A stretch of 64,000 bases of DNA from DASXKD01 sp963734725 (GTDB taxonomy: Bacteria > Actinomycetota > Actinomycetes > Streptosporangiales > Streptosporangiaceae). The stretch spans positions 1 through 64,000 of the forward strand of contig CAVTIX010000029.1 of assembly GCA_963734725.1 (NCBI GenBank), written 5' to 3'. Below are positions 51,622 through 60,054 of this stretch, in pieces. Within the stretch, counting starts at the first letter, position 1. Every line of letters begins with the position of its first letter. A program made the translations under genes and the position numbers. The notes beneath the pieces were generated by a model. It made no database searches. It was not told the origin of the DNA and worked only from the letters and a program-made list of their open reading frames with translations.

Positions 51622-52080
51622 ATGGCGATACGGACCCTGCTGTGGCGCGGCCTCGACGCGCCGAGGATGGAGATCGTGCGCGTCGAGAGGCTCGATCGTG
51701 CCTCCGGCACGCAGATCGGCATCGCCTACGAGCTGCGCTGGAAGCTCGACGGGCCGGTGCTGGAACTCACACTGAACGACGGTCCCGGCATCCGGGTGGA
51801 GCTAGGCGGTGCGGACTTCTTCGACCTGCACCATTCGGCGTTCTTCAACTCGCTGCCCGTCGCCCGCGACGGGCTCCTTAGCGAAGACGCGGCGGCGCGG
51901 GAGTACACCATGCGCTTCGTGCGCGTCCCGGAACTGACCGCAGAGCCAGCCTGGCAGCGGTACGAGCCGCGCGGGAACCGGGTGGTCCGCTACCGTTCCA
52001 GCGGCTACCAGGCCGACATCACCTTCGACGCGGACGGATTCGTCACCTGCTACCAGGACTACCTCGAACGGGTCGGATGA
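51622..52080 (+). CDS. Putative glycolipid-binding protein (DUF1089/PF06475 type)
   Basis: 152 aa from ATG 51622 with GGAG five bases upstream. The pattern LLWRGLDAPRMEIVRVERL, IAYELRWKLDGPVLELTLND, FFDLHHSAFFNSLPVAR, REYTMRFVRVPELTAE and ADITFDADGFVTCYQDYLER fits a family of beta-barrel-like proteins annotated as glycolipid-binding. The annotation is inherited; the ligand is unproven. No operon partner. Confidence 0.8.
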   Translation: MAIRTLLWRGLDAPRMEIVRVERLDRASGTQIGIAYELRWKLDGPVLELTLNDGPGIRVELGGADFFDLHHSAFFNSLPVARDGLLSEDAAAREYTMRFVRVPELTAEPAWQRYEPRGNRVVRYRSSGYQADITFDADGFVTCYQDYLERVG

Positions 52081-52343
52081 AGCCCGGTGCTTGTCAACGG
52101 GCGCCGCCCGCAGGCGGCCACGGTCGCTGACGGCGGCGCCATTGCTGACCATCATGACCGCCGGTTAGGGCCAGAAACCCGGTACCGGTCCGGCGGAAGG
52201 CCCACAGAGAACACGCCCGGAGTGCCCGACCCGGACCGTCAGCTGACCAGATCGGTCAGGAATCGAGAAGCGCGAGTGACGGCGCCGTTCCTAGCGTGAC
52301 TGTCACGGCAGGTGCCCGCGGACATCGATGAAGGAGTTCTCTG

Positions 52344-52808
52344 ATGTGTCACCCCTCGTGGACGCGCGCGCTCACCGCAGCGCAGCGCCTGAGCGACCTT
52401 GTATGGCTGCGGCGGGTCCGCGACCGGATCGACCGGGAGTACGCGCAGCCGCTGGATGTTGAGGCACTGGCCCGCGGCGCGCACATGTCGGCTGGGCACC
52501 TCAGCCGCCAGTTCCGGCTCGCCTACGGCGAGTCGCCCTATAGCTATCTGATGACGCGGCGGATCGAGCGTGCGATGGCGCTGCTGCGCCGGGGCGACCT
52601 CAGCGTCACCGAGGTCTGTTTCGCGGTCGGCTGCTCGTCGCTGGGCACCTTCAGCACCCGTTTCGCCGAGCTGGCCGGTGTGCCGCCTAGCATCTACCGG
52701 CGCCAGGCGGCGCGTGCGACGGCGGGGATGCCGTCGTGCGTGGCGAAACAAGCAACCAGACCGGTCAGAGATCGACAAGCACCGGTTGCCGAGGCGCAGC
52801 TAGCGTGA
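52344..52808 (+). CDS. AraC-family transcriptional regulator (short, HTH only)
   Basis: 154 aa; nearly all is the two-HTH AraC domain: VRDRIDREYAQPLDVEALAR, GAHMSAGHLSRQFRLAYGES, PYSYLMTRRIERAMALLRRG, then SVTEVCFAVGCSSLGTFSTR with FAELAGVPPS. There is no separate effector domain, as in SoxS/MarA-sized regulators. The stop overlaps a GTG (GTGA) at the start of the VOC gene, so both are translated together; it probably regulates that pair. Confidence 0.92.
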   Translation: MCHPSWTRALTAAQRLSDLVWLRRVRDRIDREYAQPLDVEALARGAHMSAGHLSRQFRLAYGESPYSYLMTRRIERAMALLRRGDLSVTEVCFAVGCSSLGTFSTRFAELAGVPPSIYRRQAARATAGMPSCVAKQATRPVRDRQAPVAEAQLA

Positions 52809-52813
52809 GCGGC

Positions 52814-53224
52814 ATGGACATCACCATTCACACGTGCTTCCTCCCGCACGACGACCCGGACGCCGCCCTGGCCTTCTATCGCGGCATTCTCGGCTTTGAG
52901 GTCCGCAACGACGTCGGAAGCGGCACGATGCGCTGGATCACTGTCGGCCCCAAAGACCAGCCCGGCACGTCTATCCTCTTGGCGCCGCTGGCCGCTGACC
53001 CCGGGATCACTGACGACGAGCGCCGCACCATCGCCGAGATGATGGCCAAGGGCACCTACGGCTGGATCATGCTGGCCACTCGCGACCTCGATGGCGCCTT
53101 CGAGCGGCTGCAGGCTAGCGGCGCCGAGGTCGTCCAGGAACCGATCGAGCAGCCGTATGGGGTGCGCGACTGTGCCTTCCGCGATCCCGCGGGCAACCTG
53201 GTCCGCATCCAGGAGCTGCGCTGA
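52814..53224 (+). CDS. VOC-family (glyoxalase/bleomycin-resistance fold) protein
   Basis: 136 aa from ATG 52814; a GTG at 52805 overlapping the AraC stop is an alternative. Two beta-alpha-beta-beta-beta units: DDPDAALAFYRGILGFEVRN and MLATRDLDGAFERLQASGAE, ending with DCAFRDPAGNLVRIQEL. These proteins bind a metal and small ligand or act as isomerases/dioxygenases; the substrate is unknown. The pairing with a short AraC regulator is a common actinobacterial arrangement. Confidence 0.9.
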   Translation: MDITIHTCFLPHDDPDAALAFYRGILGFEVRNDVGSGTMRWITVGPKDQPGTSILLAPLAADPGITDDERRTIAEMMAKGTYGWIMLATRDLDGAFERLQASGAEVVQEPIEQPYGVRDCAFRDPAGNLVRIQELR

Positions 53225-53452
53225 GCGGCCTGGCAATCGCCGGGCGGCCGGCAGCTGCGGCAAGACCCCTCACTTGCCAGTAGCAAATATAAAGATCGGC
53301 GGCTACTTGCCCCTGAGCCGGACCAGCGCTGGTGATAGAGCGTGATGCTGTAATGGGCCTGGGCCCCGCGTCTGCATGCCCCGTCGGCCTTGCCCGGGAC
53401 AGGTTGGAGACCTGGACGCAACCGGCTCGGGCCTTCTACCCCAGGGGAGCAC

Positions 53453-53746
53453 ATGACAGCCATCACCGAACAGATCAGCCGGCTGCTCCACGAGGCTGGC
53501 GAGACCCACCATCGCGTGTTCCGGATTGTCGACGGCGCTGACGACGACTGGGCCAGCTGGTATTCCGACTGGCTTATCAACCTCTCCGAGCTGCCCTCGT
53601 TGCTGGGCGCCAAGCCCGTCCGCAGTGAGCTGACCTATCTGCTTGTCAGCCTTGACAAGGACTACACCGCCAGCCAGCCCGGCGAACCCTGGGAAATGTT
53701 CTACTCCCAGCGCATCTTTGATTACTTCAGTTCCTCCGAACGCTGA
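53453..53746 (+). CDS. Conserved-looking small protein of unknown function
   Basis: 97 aa from ATG 53453 with AGGGGAG ribosome site. Acidic, helical, with aromatic residues (DDDWASWYSDWLINLSELPS, SELTYLLVSLDKDYTASQPG, EPWEMFYSQRIFDYF). No signal peptide or known motif. I recall similar unnamed actinobacterial proteins but cannot name a family. Confidence 0.65.
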   Translation: MTAITEQISRLLHEAGETHHRVFRIVDGADDDWASWYSDWLINLSELPSLLGAKPVRSELTYLLVSLDKDYTASQPGEPWEMFYSQRIFDYFSSSER

Positions 53747-54163
53747 ACTTGCCGCAGGCATACCGCCAGAAACCTTGCCGGGGAACGCTCGCCCTTGCCG
53801 CGTTGGGGCACCTCGCGCTACGGGCGCCGCGGGGCCCGGCGGCGCGTAGCGAAGGCCCAGGCACACGTCCTCTCGGTCACCCGCCGCAGCTTGATACGTT
53901 TTGTGCCCCACCCCGAGCCGATCCCGCAGCCTGATCGGCAGGCCGATAGCAAACACGCGCGCCTAGCCGTTCGGGACGGCCAGGACGGCCAGGACGGCCA
54001 TGCCGGGCATCCCGTCGGCCACCGATGTGCAGAAACAGGGGTTTGACCATGGCTGGGAAGAGACTGCCATCGCCTGTTCACCTGCAGTTTCAACCGCTCG
54101 GTTGACGAAGCGGTGGCTGCAGCATACGCTTACTTTCAACCAGAGAGTTGAAACGAGGAGCCG
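53747..54163 (+). other. Intergenic region with short repeats and operator palindromes
   Basis: About 417 bases. A 9-bp unit GGACGGCCA is repeated three times perfectly (53974-54000). The right end holds two inverted repeats with TCAAC/GTTGA arms, listed separately. No gene was recognised in the left part. Confidence 0.5.
54090..54153 (+). promoter_or_regulatory. Two TCAAC-GTTGA inverted repeats, likely operators of the ArsR-like gene
   Basis: First: TCAACC (54090-54095) and GGTTGA (54100-54105), four-base gap. Second: TTTCAAC (54134-54140) and GTTGAAA (54147-54153), six-base gap, ending just before the GAGGAG ribosome site. Similar arms at two sites before an ArsR-family start suggest autorepression. 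Confidence 0.6.
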
Positions 54164-54578
54164 ATGGCGGCGGACACACTGTCCCGGGTCTTCTCCGCCC
54201 TTGCCGATCCCACGCGCCGCAACATTGTGGCCCGGCTTGCCGAGGGTGACGCGACGGTAGGCCAGCTGGCTGAGCCGTACCAGATGACGCTGCAGGCCGT
54301 CTACAAGCACCTGGGGGTGCTCGAGGACGCCGGGCTGGTGAGCCCGGCCGCACGCGCCGCAGCCTCGGCCAGTGCACCTGGAGACGAAGGCCTTCGACGT
54401 GCTGGACGACTGGATCGAGCGCTACCGGCGCCGGGCTGAGCAGCGGCACCTCCGCCTCGACGCCGTCCTGGCGGAGATGAAAGACACCGACGACAAGGAG
54501 ATGGCCCACCATGACCAAGACCGCACAGACAGCCATCGAGGCCGACCCGAAGCTGCCGATCATCCGCATGACTCGTGA
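54164..54578 (+). pseudogene. ArsR-family transcriptional regulator, one-base frameshift
   Basis: ATG 54164 gives the winged-helix core RVFSALADPTRRNIVARLAE, GDATVGQLAEPYQMTLQAVY, KHLGVLEDAGLVS, then the frame is lost at a CCC run (54343-54345). One base less gives SRPHAPQPRPVHLETKAFDV then LDDWIERYRRRAEQRHLRLD, the usual ArsR C-terminal dimer helix. The corrected protein would be about 135 aa and would overlap the next gene by 68 bases. ArsR proteins of this type control the downstream SRPBCC gene. Confidence 0.8.
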
Positions 54579-54993
54579 TTTCGCCGCCACGCCGCAACAG
54601 CTATTCCGGGCCCACACCGACCCCGTGCTGTTCGCCCAGTGGGTGGGCCCGAACGCAATGGACACCCGGATCGAGCACTGGGATGCCCGCACCGGCGGTA
54701 GCTGGAGGTTCGTCCAGGTAGAGGAGGGCGCGGAGTACGCGTTCCGCGGCTGCTTTCACGAGGTACGCCCGGACCGTATCGTGCAGACCTTCACCTTCGA
54801 AGGTGAGCCCGACGGCGTCGCGCTGGAGACGTTGTGGTTCGACGACCTCGGCGACGGCCGCGCCCGGCTGCGCACACAGTCGCTGGTCGACAGCTTCGAA
54901 GGCCGAGACGCCTGGCTGGCCAGTGGCATGGAGACCGGGGTCGACCAGGGATACGCCAAGCTCGACCGGATGCTCGCCGATGACGCTGTCTGA
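54511..54993 (+). CDS. SRPBCC (AHSA1-like) ligand-binding protein
   Basis: 160 aa with AAGGAG ribosome site ten bases before ATG 54511. START/Bet v 1 fold pattern: RDFAATPQQLFRAHTDPVLF, AQWVGPNAMDTRIEHWDART, GGSWRFV, EYAFRGCFHEVRPDRIVQTF, and C-terminal MLADD. Partner of the ArsR-like gene in the usual repressor-SRPBCC arrangement. The ligand is unknown. Overlaps the next gene by 14 bases. Confidence 0.92.
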   Translation: MTKTAQTAIEADPKLPIIRMTRDFAATPQQLFRAHTDPVLFAQWVGPNAMDTRIEHWDARTGGSWRFVQVEEGAEYAFRGCFHEVRPDRIVQTFTFEGEPDGVALETLWFDDLGDGRARLRTQSLVDSFEGRDAWLASGMETGVDQGYAKLDRMLADDAV

Positions 54994-55567
54994 TCGCCCC
55001 GCCGAGCGGCACCGGCAGGTTGGCCAGCTGTTCACCGATCGGGTCCGCGGAACCCGGCGCTGGAACGCCCCGTCCCCGGTCGCTGGCTGGGCCGCCCGCG
55101 ATATCGTGCGGCACCTGACCCAGTGGCTCCCCGGGTTTCTGTCCGCCGGCGCGGCTATCGAGCTGCCCTCCGGGCCGTCGGTGGACGATGACCCCGTCGC
55201 CGCCTGGCAGACCCACTGCGCCGCCGTGCAAGCGCTGCTGGACGATCCGGCGACCGCGGACCGGGTCCTGGCCAATCCGCACACCGGCGCGCTGGCCCTG
55301 GACCGCGCGATCGACCAGTTCTACACCGTAGACGTGTTCATGCACACCTGGGATCTCGCCCGGGCCACCGGCCAAGACGACCGGCTCGACCCCGGCTTCT
55401 GCGCCCAGCTGCTGGCCGCGATGGAGCAGATGGAACAGGTCATCCGGTCCTCCGGCCAGTACGGGACGAGAGTCGAGGTGCCCGACGGTGCCGGCCCGCA
55501 GACCAGGCTGCTGGGCTTCATCGGCCGCGATCCCTTCTGGACACCCGCAAGGACGCCGCGAGCGTAA
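54980..55567 (+). CDS. Maleylpyruvate isomerase-like (TIGR03086/DinB_2 fold) protein
   Basis: 195 aa from ATG 54980, inside the end of the SRPBCC gene. Family pattern: VRGTRRWNAPSPVAGWAARD, IVRHLTQWLPGFLSAGAAIE, TVDVFMHTWDLARATGQDDR, with the three metal-coordinating histidines expected at RHL and MHTWD. Proteins of this group are mycothiol-dependent or metal-binding; the exact reaction is unknown. Third gene of the ArsR operon. Confidence 0.87.
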   Translation: MTLSDRPAERHRQVGQLFTDRVRGTRRWNAPSPVAGWAARDIVRHLTQWLPGFLSAGAAIELPSGPSVDDDPVAAWQTHCAAVQALLDDPATADRVLANPHTGALALDRAIDQFYTVDVFMHTWDLARATGQDDRLDPGFCAQLLAAMEQMEQVIRSSGQYGTRVEVPDGAGPQTRLLGFIGRDPFWTPARTPRA

Positions 55568-55730
55568 GCGCGCGGGCATCCGCCAGCTGGGGCATGATCG
55601 CCGGCGTGCCTGGCGGGCGTCTGCTCAACCGCCCGCGCAGGCGCGCTCGCGCTTCAACAAGCAGCCGCGATGAGCTTCGCCAGGACCGCAGAAGACCTGC
55701 TGCCGGCGGACTGAGCCGCCAACCCGTCGC

Positions 55731-56186
55731 TTAGTTTCGCAGCTTGCTGAGGATGCGGGCCAGTTCGGCGCGCTCGGCCACGGCGAGGCGGCCGAAGGTG
55801 CGTCCGGCTTCGGTCCCGCGGGTGGCGCGGATCTCGGCCAGCACGCCCGCGCCGCGCTCGGTGACCTCGACCAGGATGGCGCGCCGGTCGCCCGGGTCGG
55901 CGCGCCGCCGGACCAGGTCCCGGGCCTGGAGCGCGTCCACGACCTCGGTGGCCGTGCGCGGCGCGATCTGCAGGCGATCGGACAGCTCGGACAGCCGCAT
56001 CGTCCCGTGCCTGGCCAGCGTGCGCAGGGCGCGCAGGTGGGCGGGAGTGAGATCCCACGGCGCCAGCGTCTCGGCTGTCCTCTCGCGGAGCCGGCGCGCG
56101 ACGGCCATGAGGGCGTCCGCCAAGGACTCATCGCCGGCCGGGTCAGCGGGCTCGGGCTGGGCTGGCTCGTCGCGGTCGGAGGTCAC
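55731..56186 (-). CDS. MarR-family transcriptional regulator
   Basis: 151 aa. The winged helix is clear: LTPAHLRALRTLARHGTMRL, SELSDRLQIAPRTATEVVDA, LQARDLVRRRADPGDRRAIL, with the RRADPGDRRA wing. Divergent from an ABC exporter gene; the palindrome between them (56217-56231) is the likely operator, so it probably represses the exporter and itself. Confidence 0.92.
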   Translation of the reverse strand: MTSDRDEPAQPEPADPAGDESLADALMAVARRLRERTAETLAPWDLTPAHLRALRTLARHGTMRLSELSDRLQIAPRTATEVVDALQARDLVRRRADPGDRRAILVEVTERGAGVLAEIRATRGTEAGRTFGRLAVAERAELARILSKLRN

Positions 56187-56216
56187 GGGAATACAGTAGC
56201 AGGGTTTCTCGCTATA

Positions 56217-56231
56217 ACCTCATATTGAGGT
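56217..56231. promoter_or_regulatory. MarR-type operator palindrome
   Basis: ACCTCA-TAT-TGAGGT, perfect six-base arms, in the 86-base gap between the marR and ABC exporter starts. Size and placement suit a MarR dimer. Confidence 0.6.
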
Positions 56232-56272
56232 AGGCTCATTAGTTAGATGTGCCCGGCGGAAGGAAACCACCT

Positions 56273-58081
56273 TTGACATCCCCCCACACCAACCGAGATA
56301 CCCCCGGCCGTGACCGCGGCAGGCCCGCCGTCACGGCCGCGGAAAAGGCACAAGCACGTGAGGTGTCGCTGCGCCGCATCGGGCGGCTGTTCGGCCCGCA
56401 CCGGTGGCAGCTGGCCACCGTCACCGCCCTCATCGTGGCCTCCTCCCTGGTCGGGCTGGCCTCTCCGTTCCTGCTCCGCGCCGTGATCGACACAGCCCTG
56501 CCGGACCGGAACCTGCGGCTGCTGGCCTGGCTGGTGGCCTCAATGGTCGCAGTCGCCGCCGTCACCTCGGCCTTCGGCGTTATCCAGACCTGGATCAGCA
56601 CCAAGGCCGGCCAGCAGGTCATGCACGAGCTGCGCACCAGCGTCTTCACTCACCTGCAGCGGCAGTCGATCGCCTTCTTCACTCGCACCCGCACCGGCGA
56701 GGTGCAATCCCGCATCCAAAACGACATCGGCGGTATGGAATCCGTGGTGACCTCGACCGCGACCTCCATCGCCTCGAACCTCACCACCGCGGTGGCCACG
56801 GCCGTCGCCATGGCCGCCCTGTCCTGGCGCCTGTCGCTCATCTCGCTGGTCGTCATGCCGCCGGCCATCTTCCTGACCCGCAAGGTCGCCAAGATGCGCC
56901 GAGCCATCACCGCCGCGCAGCAGCACGAGCTCGCCGACCTCAATGTGACCATCGAGGAAGGACTGTCGGTCAACGGCGTCCAGCTGGCGAAGACCATGGG
57001 CACCGGCCCGGCCCTGGTAGGACGGTTCACCAGCTCCTCGGCCCGCCTGATCGACCTGGAGCTGCGTTCCCAGCTGGCCGGGCGCTGGCGGATGGCCTCG
57101 CTGAGCATGATCTTCGCCGCGATCCCCGCGGTCATCTACCTCGCCGCCGGACTGCCGGTCACCGCCGGCGCGGTCAGCATCGGCACCCTGATCGCCTTCA
57201 CCACGCTGCAGAACGGCCTGTTCCGGCCGGTCACCGGCCTGCTCAACACCAGCGTCTCGGTGATCAGCTCGCTGGCCCTGTTCGCGCGGATCTTCGAATA
57301 CCTCGACCTGCCGGTCGAGATCGACGAGCCAGCCCGCCCGGTCCGCATCGACCCGGCCCAGGTCACCGGGCACGTCCGCCTCGACGGCGTCAGCTTCACT
57401 TACCCGGGCGCCGACCGGCCCGCCCTAACCGGCATCCACCTGGACATCCCGGCCGGCAGCACCCTCGCCCTGGTCGGCGAGACCGGATCAGGCAAGACCA
57501 CCCTCGGCTCCCTGATCGCCCGGCTCTACGACCCGGCCAGCGGCGCCGTCCGCATCGACGGCACCGACCTCCGCGACATACGGCTGGCCGACCTGGCCGC
57601 CATCGTCGGCGTAGTCAGCCAGGAGACCTACCTCCTGCACACCACGGTGCGGGAGAACCTGCGCTACGCCAAGCCCAGCGCCACCGACGCCGAGATCGAG
57701 GACGCCGCCCGCGCGGCGCAGATCCATGACCTGATCGCTAGCCTGCCCGACGGCTACGACACCATGGTCGGATCCCGCGGCCACCGCTTCTCCGGCGGGG
57801 AAAAGCAGCGCATTGCCATCGCCCGCACGCTGCTGCGCGACCCGTGCGTGCTCGTGCTCGACGAGGCCACCAGCGCCCTGGACACCGACACGGAGCGGGC
57901 CGTCCAGCAAGCGTTCGACACCCTGGCCCAGGGCCGCACCACCATCACCATCGCGCACCGGCTGTCCACCGTCCGCAACGCCGACCAGATCATCGTGCTC
58001 GACCACGGTCATATCCTCGAGGCCGGCAACCACACCAGCCTGCTGGCCGGCCAGGGCCGCTACGCCGCACTGGCCGCCTGA
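56273..58081 (+). CDS. ABC exporter, fused membrane and ATPase domains
   Basis: About 602 aa. TTG 56273 has GGAAGG nine bases upstream; GTG 56249 is the alternative. Six transmembrane helices in residues ~40-330 (WQLATVTALIVASSLVGLAS, LLAWLVASMVAVAAVTSAFG). The nucleotide-binding domain has Walker A GETGSGKTT, the ABC signature FSGGEKQR, Walker B VLVLDEATSALD and H-loop IAHRLS. Homodimeric half-transporter of the MsbA/LmrA type, likely exporting a toxic or lipophilic compound sensed by the divergent MarR. Confidence 0.95.
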   Translation: MTSPHTNRDTPGRDRGRPAVTAAEKAQAREVSLRRIGRLFGPHRWQLATVTALIVASSLVGLASPFLLRAVIDTALPDRNLRLLAWLVASMVAVAAVTSAFGVIQTWISTKAGQQVMHELRTSVFTHLQRQSIAFFTRTRTGEVQSRIQNDIGGMESVVTSTATSIASNLTTAVATAVAMAALSWRLSLISLVVMPPAIFLTRKVAKMRRAITAAQQHELADLNVTIEEGLSVNGVQLAKTMGTGPALVGRFTSSSARLIDLELRSQLAGRWRMASLSMIFAAIPAVIYLAAGLPVTAGAVSIGTLIAFTTLQNGLFRPVTGLLNTSVSVISSLALFARIFEYLDLPVEIDEPARPVRIDPAQVTGHVRLDGVSFTYPGADRPALTGIHLDIPAGSTLALVGETGSGKTTLGSLIARLYDPASGAVRIDGTDLRDIRLADLAAIVGVVSQETYLLHTTVRENLRYAKPSATDAEIEDAARAAQIHDLIASLPDGYDTMVGSRGHRFSGGEKQRIAIARTLLRDPCVLVLDEATSALDTDTERAVQQAFDTLAQGRTTITIAHRLSTVRNADQIIVLDHGHILEAGNHTSLLAGQGRYAALAA

Positions 58082-58174
58082 ACCCAGGCTTCCGGCCCGA
58101 GCGCGGGCCGGGCGTCGAGTCATCGTGACGCCGCCCGCGAGCTGCAGCACAGTGCGCCCACTTCTCGCCGACAT

Positions 58175-58219
58175 GCCCGCGTTGGCTGGGCACGCCCGCG
58201 TTGGCTGGGCACGCCCGCG
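58175..58219. repeat. 19-bp tandem repeat, two copies plus part of a third
   Basis: GCCCGCGTTGGCTGGGCAC at 58175-58193 and 58194-58212, then GCCCGCG. It lies between the convergent exporter and SDR stops. GCCC/GGGC ends allow weak stems, so it may assist termination. Confidence 0.75.
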
Positions 58220-58240
58220 GGGATACAGCCGCGGCCGTGC

Positions 58241-59095
58241 TTAGGTGGGCTGGGCGCCGTTGGGCGGGGCTGGGGTGGTGCGGGCGGTTTGGCGGTGGTC
58301 GGCGACGGCGGTCATGAGCTTGTCGGCGCCGCTGAGCCGGTTGAGCGCTGGGCCCAGGCCGGGAAAGTAGTCCATGAGCGCCTTGAGTGCCCGGCCGGGG
58401 CCGGCGCTGATAACCATTTCCGGTTTGGGTTTGTCGATGGCGCGGACAGTGGCGGCGGCCACCTTGTGAGGGCTTACCGAGAACGCGGTGCTGCCGGTCA
58501 GGCCGGTCTCGGCGAGGGTGCGGGCGCTGAGGCCGGCGTCCTTGACGGGGCCGAGGATGAGGCTGGTGGCCGCCACCCCGGTGCGCCGGTAGTCGCTGTG
58601 CAGCACCCGGCTGAAGGCGGTGAGCCCGTCCTTGGCGGCGGCGTATGCCTCGGTGTAGGGGAAGCCGGCGTGCCCGGCCAGTGAGGAGACGTTGACGATC
58701 CGCCCGTAGCCGCGCTGCAGCATGCCCGGCAGCAGCAGCCGGGCCAGCAGCAGGGGGCTGATCAGGTCGACCTGCAGCACATGCTCGATCTCGGCTGGGG
58801 TCAGCACGTGGAAGCGGGTCTGTGGCTCGGTTGCCGCGTTGTTGACCAGCACGTCGGCCCCTCCCAGCTCGGCGGTCGCCGCGTCGGCGACCTGCCGGGC
58901 TGCGTGCGGGCCGCCGAGGTCGATCGCGGCGGTGCTCACCGTGATGGCGCCGCGCAGCTCCCCGGCGAGCCGGGTGAGTTCGGCTTCTGAGCGGGCTACC
59001 AGCAGCAGGTTCATGTTCCGGGCCGCCAGGGCCCTGGCGATGTACTGTCCGATGCCATGCGAGGCTCCGGTGACGATGGCGTTGCGCGGTACCAT
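58241..59095 (-). CDS. Short-chain dehydrogenase/reductase
   Basis: 284 aa. Cofactor motif TGASHGIGQYIA near the N-terminus, NNAA in place of NNAG, catalytic Ser in NVSSLAGHAG, Y-x-x-x-K in YTEAYAAAKDGL. A C-terminal extension of about 60 residues (PEMVISAGPGRALKALMDYF) is typical of the longer DltE-like SDRs. NADP is likely from ARSEAE after beta-2. Divergent from a MarR gene that probably controls it. Confidence 0.9.
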   Translation of the reverse strand: MVPRNAIVTGASHGIGQYIARALAARNMNLLLVARSEAELTRLAGELRGAITVSTAAIDLGGPHAARQVADAATAELGGADVLVNNAATEPQTRFHVLTPAEIEHVLQVDLISPLLLARLLLPGMLQRGYGRIVNVSSLAGHAGFPYTEAYAAAKDGLTAFSRVLHSDYRRTGVAATSLILGPVKDAGLSARTLAETGLTGSTAFSVSPHKVAAATVRAIDKPKPEMVISAGPGRALKALMDYFPGLGPALNRLSGADKLMTAVADHRQTARTTPAPPNGAQPT

Positions 59096-59138
59096 GCCGC
59101 ACGCTCCGTTCCCTTGGCTGCCAACTTCGTCGGGCTAT

Positions 59139-59149
59139 AAGATAATCTT
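59139..59149. promoter_or_regulatory. MarR-type operator palindrome
   Basis: AAGAT-A-ATCTT, a perfect palindrome in the 85-base AT-richer gap between the SDR and marR starts. Further AATCT/AGATT-like half sites follow (59160-59166). Confidence 0.5.
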
Positions 59150-59180
59150 GTTAGCAGACAATCTAAGAGAAAGACGGAAC

Positions 59181-59744
59181 ATGGGCAAATCGGCGGCGTC
59201 ACGGCGGCAGACCGGCCGGGTCGGCCAGCTGCTGTTCGTGGCGCAGCAGGCGGCGCAGGCCCTGGCCACCGACCGGCTGGAGCCGCTGGGGCTGTCACCG
59301 CGGACGTGGGGGGTGCTGAGCACGCTGGCGGAGTCCGGGCCGCTGACGCAGATCGAGCTGGCCACCACGATGGCCATCGACCGCACCGCCATGGTCTACC
59401 TGCTCGACGACCTCGAACAGCAGGCACTAGTCGAGCGGGTGCGCAGTCCCCAGGACCGCCGCGCGTTCTTGATCCACCTGACCTCCGGCGGCCGGGACGC
59501 GCAGCGCCAGGCGGCAGCAGCGCTCGACGGCGCCGCCGACACCCTGCTCACCCCGCTTGACCAGGCCGAGCGCCGTCACCTGATCGACTTGCTCGCCAGA
59601 ATCGCCGCCAACTGGCAGCAGCGCAGCGCCGTCCCGCCGTACCCCGGCAGGCAGACTGCGGCGAAGGCCACCGAAGACGAGCCGCCCGCACGCCCGCGTG
59701 CGCGCCGGCCACCTGAGCCCGGAGCCGCGCGGAACAGCCCCTGA
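59181..59744 (+). CDS. MarR-family transcriptional regulator
   Basis: 187 aa from ATG 59181. Winged helix: LSPRTWGVLSTLAESGPLTQ, IELATTMAIDRTAMVYLLDD, LEQQALVERVRSPQDRRAFL, and dimer helices at both ends. A disordered basic/Pro tail of about 35 residues follows (after PPYPGRQTAAK). Divergent from the SDR gene with a shared palindrome, so it likely regulates it. Confidence 0.92.
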   Translation: MGKSAASRRQTGRVGQLLFVAQQAAQALATDRLEPLGLSPRTWGVLSTLAESGPLTQIELATTMAIDRTAMVYLLDDLEQQALVERVRSPQDRRAFLIHLTSGGRDAQRQAAAALDGAADTLLTPLDQAERRHLIDLLARIAANWQQRSAVPPYPGRQTAAKATEDEPPARPRARRPPEPGAARNSP

Positions 59745-60054
59745 CGCGCCGCCGCCACGGCCACCGGCAACCGATCAGCCTGCGCGCCCGCCTCCCGCGG
59801 GCCTGCCCAGCAGACAGCACACCACAGCCAGGACAGCGGCGGCCAGCCGCACCCCATCGCTGCCGCGGCGGGCATCAAGGGCGCAGATGCTGCCGTGACT
59901 CCATGACCGCAGCCAGCAGTGCCGCCGCGTCCTCGCGACGCCGTCGCCGGAGGCTGGCCTGGCCGTGACTGAGCAATTCCGGAGGGCTGGCTACCGGCCC
60001 AGGATGGCGGGGTATCCAGCTGGCGGCAACAGATCAACTCCCGCGGTCGCGTGC
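59745..60054. other. Convergent intergenic region, nothing clear
   Basis: About 310 bases between the marR and ligase stops. On the minus strand a hydrophobic stretch (VRLAAAVLAVVCCLLG) hints at a decayed membrane protein tail, but start and frame are missing, so it is not called. Confidence 0.3.

Noticed and set aside
59576..60054. Hydrophobic minus-strand frame after the ligase gene as a small membrane protein
   Set aside because: No usable start or ribosome site, and stops interrupt the upstream part.
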